64,000 nt of DNA from Rallus limicola (lineage: Eukaryota; Chordata; Aves; Gruiformes; Rallidae), in the NCBI GenBank assembly GCA_022605955.1, contig JAKCOZ010000009.1:3534001-3598000 (forward strand), in the 5' to 3' direction. The translations under genes and the position numbers were made by a program. Below, one piece after another: positions 20,966 to 30,993 of the stretch (its first letter is position 1; each line of letters opens with the position of its first letter). Below the pieces are notes generated by a model. The model did not search any database, was not told the DNA's origin, and was given only the letters and a program-made list of their open reading frames with translations.

Positions 20966-23900
20966 GTGAGTTTTCTTTACCTTGGTCACTCACCTGGGCT
21001 GTAGGAGGAGATTGTGCCAGATTGTCACTTGGCTGGGTCAGGGTCGCTTTGGAATGGTTTCCCCCTCTGGTTCCTGTGGCCATCTTAAACACCAAAGGAA
21101 TATTTCCCCATCTTAGGAATAGTATCCAGTTTAGGTTCTGGTACTATGGTTAGGGAGGGATCAGACCGGGATCTCCAGGTGCAGGGTATCTCAGGAAAGG
21201 AATTATTAACACTTAAAGATGTACAGGTTGGAATCTCTTGGGGTACGGCCGTGGTGGGGGTTTTGTCTAAAGAAGGTATTGCAGTTCACTCCCAGTCGAT
21301 TCTGTGCTCAGCATCTGAATTAAGGAGGTCATGTACAGTATGTGTTACGCAAAGTGTCGTTGCGATGATGCCTTCTGGCCTGGAAGTCTGGGGGTGTTTC
21401 CACTGGAGCAACAAGCTGGTTGGCGGCTGTAGGTCAAGAGGAATTTTTCCTCCCAGTGGTCATGGGTCATGGGTTTACATCTTCTGAAGCAGCTGAAGCG
21501 GGGACGGCATCGGCCTCCGCTGTAGGTTTGGTTTATTTGAGAGAGCAGAAAGCCTTCACTGAACGTAGGCGGCGAGATCTGCTGTTATCTGACCAAAGAG
21601 CGGATCTGGTAAAGGGCAGATCAGTTGTGTTCAGGGGTGTCGTGTTTGGGGGCAGAGGATTGCCCTTCACATCTGCCTCTCTTCTAGCTCAATCCCTCTG
21701 GTTCCACAGGAGAACAGTTACCTGAAAGCAGTGGATATTCTGTCACTTGTCCCCTAATAAATCGGTGTGTGGGAATGATCTTGAGCTGGCCCTTGGGAGA
21801 GCAATTCTCTCTTAACCCTTCCCCATGGGTCAGCTAGCCTTCAGCATCTCGATATCCACTGTTTCCCATGCAGAGTCCATCACATCACTTCTGTTTCACA
21901 CTTGAAAAGGGGAGGAGGGGGAAGGTGGTGAATGAGAGGTGCCCTTAGAGAAAGAGTTTCTCTTCCTGTCGTACAGTTCCTGAGTCACTGGGCCCATATC
22001 AGAAGAGCTCTCTGATACTGAACTGGAAGCCAAATGACTCAGTTTTATTTTTCAGATGTTCAGGCTGAAACCACAGACCAGTATGACTTGGTTTTTCCTT
22101 TATACTTGCGCTGTTCCGCCGCCTGTGTGTTAGCTGGTGAGGATGAAGAGATGCTATACAGGTGCCTCTATTGCTCACCCGTTGTTCTAAGCACCGTAGT
22201 GACCTGATGCCCATTAAAAAAAACTCCGTTTACCCTCTTCCCCCCACCCCACAGATTTAGCCCTTCTGGCAGCATGGTTGCTGTGACTGAGCGGTACAGA
22301 TCAAAAAGCGAGTCTCCCGGGCGGATGGATGAGCCCAAGCAGCCCAGTTCCCAGGTAGGCAGATCAAGAAGTTTGCAAGTAAATGTTGGCATTGGAGGTG
22401 AAGGGTACTGTGTTGTGCTGAAGTGTTTAATATTTTATATCTGCAAGCAACGCTGTCTGTGAAACAAGGACTGGTTACTGTTGCAAAGGGTTTAGCTGCT
22501 CACACTGAGAATGTATGCCCCCCCCCCCCCCCCGTTATATGATTTCAAACTGACCTTGGCTGTTGTTTGGGATTTTGGGCAGACATCTGGAAAACATGAG
22601 GAGTTTCTCTTGTTGTCCAAGGGCGTTAAATATCAGCCCTAGTTCTGGGCAGGCCACCAACTCCTGAGGGAGAAACCCCCCCCATCTGCCTGCGGAGCTG
22701 TATCTGCCCTAAAACACCAACAGCAAAACGCCTGAGCTGAGGGAGGAGAGGTGTTAGCCGGCTGCTGCGCAAGGCGGAGGGCCAACAGCAGCTAAACCTT
22801 GCCCCACTAGTACCAAAACGCCCCCTCAGGCACTGCACCCCTGCATCTTTAGCCTGGAGCATTGAAGGACTGTGGATTTGTGCTGAGGTCTGTGTCTTGT
22901 CCCCAGGGGACTGTGTCACATAGCAGAATGTCCTATGTAAGTAGCTCTGAATTCCCCACTTCCTTGGAGTTGTGAAGTAGGAGGGAGAGATATGCAGGAG
23001 GGCGATAGGCTGTAGGGTGCCACAAGGTGGGACACAAGTGGTCATACTCGTGCCTGATCTTTTTGACTTAGTTTTTCTGGTTACATACAGTCGGTATCGC
23101 GGTGGCACTGTGGTGGAAGTAAGTGTGTCACCTGTCACTGTGTAGAACGACTCTCATGTGCCTGAGCGATAAGTAATGTGTCCGTTCATAATCGGATGCC
23201 TTTGCCTGAGGCGGGTGAGGTGTTACCAGGCTTTTTTTGCCCTTGAGTAAGACCAAGTGAAGTAAGGGGCAGGGAGGGGGAAATCTTGATTGCTTCCTGC
23301 TCATGATGTGAAGCACTCTGATAATACAAAAGCTACCCTTTTTTGTTCCTATTTTGCCAAAGCTTTGTGTCCTCACAATCCAGCTAGGAAATTTCAGGTG
23401 AAACCAACCCTCCAGGGCAAATGTGACATAGGAAGCAATTTTAGCTCTACGTACAGGAAAGCTGCTGTTACTTCTCCTCTGTGAGACAGCCTCAAATGTA
23501 AAACCATAGGCTGCCATGTACACGGGGAAGTATCATCACCTTCTCCTCTTCTGGTATCGCCATATCGCTGCTAAAAATAGCCTGCCCTTCATCCCTGCTC
23601 ATCGCAGGGATGGAAAGGGGAAGAAAGCAAGCACCGTAGCTGCTTTGTGCATCTCCTTCAGCCCCGAGTGGCTCCTCAGTGCTTGTAGGGCCAGACTGAT
23701 CGGCACCCGGCACAGTCATGATGCTGCCTGCGCGGGCTGAGCCCAGTTGCCGGAGTAGAGGTCCTCCTGCAGTTACACTGGTTGGCATCATCGGGAAACA
23801 GCCTGAACTTTCTGATCCATTGAAATCTGCATACGTTTAGGGGGCTCCTTCATCTCCTCTATGACATGCTCGGCTACACTCGTACAGAGTTGAGACAAAC

Positions 23901-25632
23901 TCTTCAGTTAACTAGAAGGAGCGAAAAGCAGAGCATGCAGTTCTGGGAGGTGATAGTATCTCCATAGGAAGATTGATTTCAGAGGACCAACATTGTATGC
24001 AGTTAGAAATAAAGAGCAGCTTGCCTGGGTGAGCTGAGGAAGCATTACAGTAGGCAAGCTGCAAGCCAATCTGGCTATTTCAAAATCCCTAAACAGCCTG
24101 AACACCCATCGAGTTCCTCACACTCCTTTAGGTAGTGTAAATGCAGCCAGGCGTAAATGAAGCTGGAACCGACGCCAGAAATTATTTTGACGTGCTGCAG
24201 CCTCTTCCCCAGTGCAGGCTGGTTGTATTGACAGCTCAGTCACATGGCCAGGGGCCCCTTCAGATTGGTTCCTGTTTTAGGAGAGAAATTAAATGATCTG
24301 TTACCCAGAATAGACCCAAATGGCTTCGCATACGCACATCCATCAGTGGGAATTCCGTGTCCTCCAGCAAGGAGGCATTTGGGAGGCTGACAGTTCCAGT
24401 TCTGCATTCAAGGAGGCAGGAGCACCTCCCCTGGAGCTCGAGCGTGCGGTTCAGGGTTTTACCTATGGCTGGCTCCTTCTTGTTCTGGCTTTAGAAAATA
24501 ACCAGGAGCCAGCTAGTCCTTGCTGTGTGACCTGGGCCAGGCATGCCAGCTCTCTCTGTGCAGCTGATCCCCTACTGGGGCTCTACTGGGTTACACAGCC
24601 AGTTAGGCAAGGAGGATTCCTTATAAAATGAGTCCTGAATGACACCTGAACAAAGACTCATGCAAAGCGACACCCGAAGAGTTTCAGATCCAATTTGTAG
24701 TTTATTCCACCTTTGGTATACTGCAAGCTCAATGATTGGCTTCTTTTTGTAACCTAGTGAGTAAGACAGCACGTGGCATACAGCATTTTAATCAAGCTGG
24801 CCCAAGTTTAAAATAGAAACCAGTAACATGCATCGACAGGTTTGATTCCCCCCCCTCAGTCAGTGGCTAAGCGCCCTCCTGACAAGGGTTGTTGTAGCTT
24901 CTACTTGGCAGGAGGGGCCGCTTCCATGGCAGAGGATTCTAATTGATTGCTCGTTTGCCTTCAGCCCCAAGGCTCCAGTTAAGCACTTAAATGTGTGCTT
25001 GAGGTTGAAGACATGAGTGCTGCTGATTTCGAGGTTTGGCACATGCTTCAGCGCTTTGCTGGCTGGACTGGGGCCCTGATCTTCTTTCCTGCAGTTTGTT
25101 GGAGGCTGCTTGCTATGTAAATCTCCCGTTGTTTCCTTGGCAGGGGGAGGAATCGGCCATGCTTGGAGTGAGCGGTTACGTGGAATATCTCCGGGAGCAG
25201 GAGGTGTCAGAGCGCTGGTTCCGGTACAACCCCCGGCTCACTTGTATTTACTGCGCCAAATCCTTTAACCAGAAAGGCAGCCTGGACCGGCACATGCGTC
25301 TGCACATGGGCATCACGCCTTTTGTCTGCCGCATGTGTGGGAAGAAGTACACCCGCAAGGATCAGCTGGAGTATCACATCCGCAAGCACACGGGCAACAA
25401 GCCCTTTCATTGCCACGTCTGTGGCAAAAGCTTCCCCTTCCAGGCGATCCTCAACCAGCACTTTCGCAAGAACCACCCTGGCTGTATGCCTCTGGAGGGG
25501 CCTCACAGCATCTCCCCCGAGACCACCGTCACATCTCGGGGGCAGGCAGAGGAAGAATCTCCTCCACAGGAGGAGGCTGTTGCTGTGGGGGAGACGGCAC
25601 AGGGATCTGTGTCCACGACTGGGCCAGATTGA
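20043..25632 (+). CDS. ZBTB37: ZBTB37, BTB and C2H2 zinc-finger protein
   Basis: Exons 20043-20965, 22255-22354 and 25144-25632 join in phase to 503 aa, the same length as human ZBTB37. A BTB/POZ domain occupies about residues 24-121 (LCDIVVNVQGQAFRAHKVVLAASS and following). A less structured acidic and Ser/Pro-rich linker follows, then three C2H2 fingers: C375/C378/H391/H395, C403/C406/H419/H423 and C431/C434/H447/H452. The C-terminal tail ends GSVSTTGPD as in mammals. BTB domains mediate dimerisation and corepressor contacts, and the fingers bind DNA, so a nuclear transcription regulator is expected; specific targets are not known from sequence. It is divergent from GAS5 and shares its CpG-island promoter. 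The start ATG follows an acceptor at 20,011-20,012 and is in good context (gccATGG). Confidence 0.97.
20966..22254 (+). other. ZBTB37 intron
   Basis: Intron between the BTB exon and the 100-base exon, with consensus gtgagt donor and a pyrimidine-rich 'cttccccccaccccacag' acceptor. No other feature recognised. Confidence 0.85.
22255..22354 (+). CDS. ZBTB37: ZBTB37 coding exon 2
   Basis: A 100-base exon that completes the split Arg codon and encodes FSPSGSMVAVTERYRSK through ESPGRMDEPKQPSSQ, a segment strongly conserved with mammals. Donor CCCAG|gtaggc. Confidence 0.95.
24500..24600 (+). mobile_element. MIR-like SINE fragment
   Basis: Contains 'gctgtgtgacctgggccagg' followed by 'ctctctgtgcagctgatccc', resembling the conserved core of MIR/CORE-SINEs (tgtgtgaccttgggcaag ... 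cctctctgtgcctcag). Strongly diverged, as expected for an ancient amniote SINE. Confidence 0.4.
24955..25068. repeat. Ancient palindromic (MITE-like) element
   Basis: The left arm 'aagcacttaaatgtgtgctt' is the imperfect reverse complement of the right arm 'ggcacatgcttcagcgcttt', with 'acatgagtgctgctgattt' in the spacer. This resembles a short palindromic repeat common in turtle, crocodile and bird genomes ('cacttaagcacatgcttaa', 'catgagtagtcccattg'). The family name is not assigned. Confidence 0.45.
25144..25632 (+). CDS. ZBTB37: ZBTB37 coding exon 3 (zinc fingers)
   Basis: Acceptor 'tttccttggcag' at 25,143. Encodes residues 342-503 with all three C2H2 fingers and the tail, stop TGA at 25,630-25,632. 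Finger linkers and Cys/His spacing are intact. Confidence 0.96.
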   Translation, partial: GEESAMLGVSGYVEYLREQEVSERWFRYNPRLTCIYCAKSFNQKGSLDRHMRLHMGITPFVCRMCGKKYTRKDQLEYHIRKHTGNKPFHCHVCGKSFPFQAILNQHFRKNHPGCMPLEGPHSISPETTVTSRGQAEEESPPQEEAVAVGETAQGSVSTTGPD

Positions 25633-25804
25633 AACATGGCTGCAGAGTCCGGGGAGAAAGGACCGTCTTCCCAATTTTTGGCTCTCAAGAGTCAGCACCA
25701 ACCTGGCAGGCTGGTACTGTAATTAGTGCAATGCCACCACTGGACAGGAAAGAAGCTCCCAAGATGTTGCCAAAATTGCAGAATCTTTCTCTTTCTCCTC
25801 CTTC

Positions 25805-25809
<5 letters not shown>

Positions 25810-25836
<27 letters not shown>

Positions 25837-25837
25837 C
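25810..25837. repeat. (CA)n microsatellite
   Basis: About 14 CA units in the proximal ZBTB37 3' UTR, likely length-variable. Confidence 0.9.
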
Positions 25838-27254
25838 GTAGAGTGTTAAAAGTTTTTCTCTCTTCCTCCTCCTCCTCTTGGAGAAAAACAACACAACTGT
25901 GTCAATCAACTTCTTATTCAGGGATCGACAGGATTTTACCTTTTTTTTACTGTTCCGTGGTGATCTGGGACGAGCGGTCACTTGTATTTCTCAGCCCGGC
26001 AGCTGGGTCCCGCCGGGCGCCCCAAGCTGTGCCAAGCCCAGTGTGCAGGGCTGCTTCCTTGCCATATCTGCTGGTCTGGCTCGAGGGGAGAGCAGGGACA
26101 AGGCGCCGTTGGCTTTTCTCCTTCCCCAGGGAGTTGCCACGTTAAAAAAACAAACCACAAAAAGACTGTCCTGGTGGAACCTGCCTTGCCCCAGTGTATT
26201 TATCCCTGTTATTTTTGGTGTGTCTCTTTTTACCTTTTTACTTAAACTATTATTCGAGGGCTTTTGGCTTGCCCGGTCCAGGCATGCAGCCTCAACGCCC
26301 CCCCTTAAAAAGTGGGCAGGGCTTATAAAGCAGTATTGTAGAGGCCAGCAAAATCCTGAAGTGAAATTTAGCAGCCAGGAGGCTTTGCATGAGACTCTGC
26401 TGCACTGGGAGAAGGGTTGGAGGGACCTTTTGGAGGAGGTTGTCCTTTGCTGTCGCTGATCCAGGAGAGTTCAGAGCACTCTGACATCCTGACCGGCGCA
26501 CTGCCGTGCTCCAGGTGTTACTGAGTGTTAGGAATGAGTTTTCCTGGACTGGCTGAATTGTGGAGTTAGAGGCTGGCTACCAAAGTCGTCCTTCACCCCT
26601 ACTCCCCCCTCGACACGCACTTACCTTTTCTAACAGCAATATGGTACACCGAAATACTCCCGTCCCAGCCCAGCAATCGTGGGTGGTTGCTTTTAAACGT
26701 TGTTTCTACAAACTAGTTTGATAACTTTTTTTATCAATGAAATGCAAAAAGAAAAAAAAAAAATCCTACTTTTATTTCCTCTTAAAGGTTCAGGAAACTT
26801 AAAAGTGAATGGTTCCTAGAGCAATCACAACTCTGTCCCCTTGCATGGACTTTAACTTTTGTATCCTAAGCGGCTCTGATGTTTAGAGCAAGTTTAGCAG
26901 ACCTGGAGAGACATGCCTGCGTCGCATATTGTAGGTGTTTGCACGTGCTTACGTGTTTCAGAAGCAGAGAAGCATGGGACAGGTAGAGAAAGTGCAAATA
27001 TCGTGACATCTTTTGAAGAAGTCTTTTTAAAAAAAATATGCAATACTTTCAGAGTTTTCTCTGGTTCTGATGCTGAGTTGTTTGTAACAGAGGAGGGGGA
27101 ATGAACGACAGGTTGGTTTTGGGAGAGGATGTTTGGTGGAAGGAGCTCTCTCGGGGCTGTGTAACGCGTGCAGGACAAAGTTCTGATTCCCTACGGTGCT
27201 GGGAGGAACAAGGAGATGTGGAAAAAAAGAATGCACTTCCCCTTGCTTCTTCAG

Positions 27255-27420
27255 AGCAGTCTGGGTGAGTGGTTAGAGCTTGGCCTGACTGCACAGCGGA
27301 AACTTCGCCAGCCCTCGCTTTCCCCACCCGCAAAGTGGGACTCAGGATCATTTTCCTGTCCCCTTAGAGGGAGAAGTTTTGAGAAGGGTGATGTATTCTT
27401 GCCTCGCTTTATAAAGGTTT
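27255..27420 (+). mobile_element. MIR-like SINE
   Basis: Starts with a tRNA-like 'gtgagtggttagagcttgg' and continues to 'ctttccccacccgcaaagtggg', the counterpart of the MIR 'gtttcctcatctgtaaaatggg' block. Old and diverged. Confidence 0.5.
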
Positions 27421-30400
27421 CTCTTTTATAAGCCAGGGGTCTTGTTGTTCCTCCCGTGCCTCTCTCAAAAAAGCAGGCGCAGCTCTAATGATGGGGAGTC
27501 GGGTGTGGGTGGGGTGGGTGGGAAGGGTGCTGGGATCACACGTAAAGGGGATGTGCTCTTAAGAGAGGAACCTTTGCGGGTGTTCTGAGCCGGGCGCCTG
27601 CAAAGTACGATTTCATGGATCATTTCAAATAGGAAACCTGATATCTCACCTCCATTTTCCTTCTGTCCCTTCTTCCTCCTCTCCTGTCAAGTGCATCGTC
27701 ACACAGGGAATGATTTTCTAAGCGGCCGCCCGAAGGATCAGCCCCACTGACTGGGTTTCCTGTCAGAGGTCAATCAGGATCGTACCGGAACAGTAAGGTT
27801 GCCAGAGAGCAGTCGCAGAAAATGAGAGATAAGAGGGTGGCTAAGGTAGGTTTTCGTCGCAATCGAGGTGCGGGGAGGAGCGGAGACGTGCAGAGGATGC
27901 TGCTTTAGTCATAGCTTTTGAAGTTACCAAAAATCAAAAAGAAAAAAAAAAAAAAAAGTTAAACACTTTGAAATCCTATCCTGTTCACATTAGAGAGCAT
28001 CAAATGTTACTTTTAGTTGCTTAAAAGATTTTTTTAAGTGTTTTAAAATAGAACTTTTAAAAGAATACTACCAAACTATAAAAACATAAAATTATTTATA
28101 TACATATATTATATATAAATATAGTGGGAAAGTTTCCCTGCTAAGCTTGCTGTGAAGAGAAGGGTGAAGGTGCAGTAACTGCTATACACAAGCAACATTT
28201 GGCTGAAACCAGATGGCAACCAACCCCTTGAGGTGCAGTGATGAAGGGCTGACGCAGAGCGGCCAATGCCTGTGTCCCCATGGCGTAGCTGTGAGTTCCC
28301 TGAGCAGGTTTTTTGTTTTCATATATCGATACTGTGAATGGAGGAGCATCCTGACAGCCCAGGGTGCCAGCAGCGCGTCCTGTTTTGCTGATTCACTACT
28401 TTCACTTGGCCTGGTGAGAAGAAAAACAACCAACCCATGACCGTGGTCCTTCATACCCTACTAGGCTAGTCTGAAAACAAAGCTTGTGAAAGGTTGTTTG
28501 GGTTGGGTTTTTTTTTTTTTTGTTTTAAATTTATTTTTTTCCTCTTTCATGTTTGGTTTGTTTGTTGTTTGTTTGGTTTGTTGTTTCTTGTTTTATTTTT
28601 TTCCTTTTGGTGCAGAGGTTGCCACTGTATAAACGATCGTTTCTGATTGCATGCAAAAAAGAGCCAATATTCTTGCCCGGGGCCTCGCTGAGGTGAAATT
28701 TATAGCTTGTAGCTAGGAGTCAGTATAAGGTATGGTAGTGGGAATCGTTTTAATATTATTTCTGTGCATTTAATGGATGTGTGTGTATGTGTGGGAACCG
28801 CGGTGTCTCCAGTGGGTTCTTGAACAAGGCTGAAAGCAGTTCAGGCCCACCCGTGCTGGGAGATGGAACCAGTTCAGGAGGAATCGTTTATTAAAACGCT
28901 TTCTTCCAGTCATTGGCTTCATCGGTGCAGATGAGGCCAAGGTTCGAGTTAAAAAGGGCTTGGAGGTCCTGTACGGTATGGAAGCAGCCTCGTGTGAATC
29001 CTCCAGCAGCGGTGTAGCTCCTCGGAGCTGCTTTCCCTAACAGAATTTCCTGCAATCTTTTGTTGCCTCTCATGGAGCTCTTCACGGTCGCACCAAAGCT
29101 GTGGAGAATCAGGTGCCAACTTTCCGAGCGCAAACGCCTCTGTGATGGGCTGAGGCATGGGTTCACCTTTCCATGTTTAGGTGCAGGTTTTTCCCCCCCT
29201 CTGCCAAAACTGATTTCAACTGTGATTTGAGGAGGACATGAAGAGAACTCTGTCCTATTTAAATACCTCTATATGTAATGCTCCTGTCTGCTTCAGAGCT
29301 TACTAACCCGTTGGTTTGCTCGCCTCAGGGCAACAGGGGGAACACGCTCGATTTCTGCAGTTTCCCCCTTCTCAGAGGGGAAACACAGTTGTTAGCAGCG
29401 GAGAAACCTTCCAAATGTGAAGCATTGTGGTTATCTCCTCATGCCTGCAGAAAGCCCTGGCGCTGAGCCCCAGCCAAGGGACAGGACGGTTGCTGTGGCT
29501 GTTCCTGGCTGCTGCCGCTGGGTTCCCCGTGAATAGCTGTGAAAAGACCAAGAATTGTGTCAATACTGTGCTGCTGCTTTGGGGAAAAGCTAAACTTCTT
29601 CCTCCTGGGAGGCTGAGCGATAGAGCAGCTGGGAGCAGGGAAAAGCAGGTGGTCTTTTTGCTCTCCTGTGATGGGAGCACATGAAAGCAAACTGCGCTTC
29701 TTATTTCCAGCAGCCAGACAGAGAGGGGTGAACAGGGAGGCTTTAGAAAATGTGAATTTGTAGCAGGAGGCTGAGAACACGCTCAGAGCCCCTTAATGAG
29801 GTCCAGGGGTACCAGCCTGGTAGGAGTCAGAGCAGGTGATGCAGGTGGGCAGCTGCTCACTTGTCCTCCCAGTGGTATCTGGCCACCACATTCAGTCCTT
29901 TCACTTACCTACACCTTCTCTACAATCTTTTCAAGCTGTGATCTCTATGATTTAACTTTGGGAAGTTTTGATGGCTGGAGGGCAGAAAGAATAGAAAGCA
30001 TTTTGTGTCTCTGCTGCTGTTTTAAATCCAGCAGAGGTGGGTAGGGACTGAGTGTTCCCATCCCACAGCTCTTCAGAGCTGGAATCATGTTTGGAACGGC
30101 GTGTGGTCTTGCTGAAAAGCATTGCAGAGCAGGCTTAGGAGAGCACAGAGTGAGGATTTCAGCCCTCAGCAAGATCAAGGTTGAAATAAATGGATGGAAC
30201 ACCTCTCCCTGCTTGTCCTGCTCCTTGTGTTGTGACAGCTAGGTGACTCTTTTCCAGGGTAGGCTGTCCCACGCCTCTAGGCAGTAGTAATGTCACTTAA
30301 AAGCATGACACCCAGTGCAGTAAATACTTCTAAGCAGTCCAGTCTTCCAGCAGAGTCCTTCTGCTGCCTTCAGGCAACTCGACCCTAATGAAGCATTTGC

Positions 30401-30987
30401 AAGAGCAGAGTTGTAGCTTTTATTTGCTGCTGGCTTCATCTCTCCTGCAGAACCCGACCTACAAACAGGCGGCTGAAGAGCTGCAGGGTGGAGGAGGTGG
30501 TTTGTGAGGTAGACTGAGTGGTGCATCATTAAACCCAACAAAAATCAACTTCAACCCTTCAACTTTCCGTTGAAACTTTATAGCTCCTCGTCCTCCCTCC
30601 AGGACATGCCTGGTTTAGCCATACCAGCATCCAAGGGTTTCTGCAGATTAGCTGTTCTTGGGGATGGGAGAAGTCTAGGAAAGTTTCCATTTTTGTCAAG
30701 GTTTGAGCTCCAGGTTTCCCCTGGGAGCTGCGCCCGTAGCCAGGACTGCAGCTGCAAAGTCCTGAGTCTTTCCGTGGAGCTGCCGCCGAGCGCCGCATCG
30801 CATTGTCTGGCAGTAATGATACTCCAAAGGTGAGCATGACTCGATGCGTGTGCAGAGCTCTGACATCTTGGGTGGGAAGTCCTAGGGAGAGCTAAGGATC
30901 ATTGTCATTCAAAGGATATTTTGCTATAAAATACATACATCTATATGTATGTAGTGAGATATATAGATACATATATATTTGTAACCA

Positions 30988-30993
30988 AATAAA
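30988..30993 (+). terminator. Candidate ZBTB37 polyadenylation signal
   Basis: AATAAA within 'gtaaccaaataaaagctag', preceded by AT-rich sequence. Chosen as the best canonical signal after the ZBTB37 stop; other sites are possible. Confidence 0.35.

Larger units (their letters stand above)
22355..25143 (+). other. ZBTB37 intron with old repeats
   Basis: Holds a 16-C run at 22,518-22,533, a MIR-like SINE near 24,500-24,600 and a palindromic element near 24,955-25,068, just before the zinc-finger exon. No coding sequence seen. Confidence 0.7.

Noticed and set aside
25726..26459. Overlapping 139- and 193-codon frames after the ZBTB37 stop
   Set aside because: They cross the CA repeat and low-complexity 3' UTR, and show no conserved protein features.
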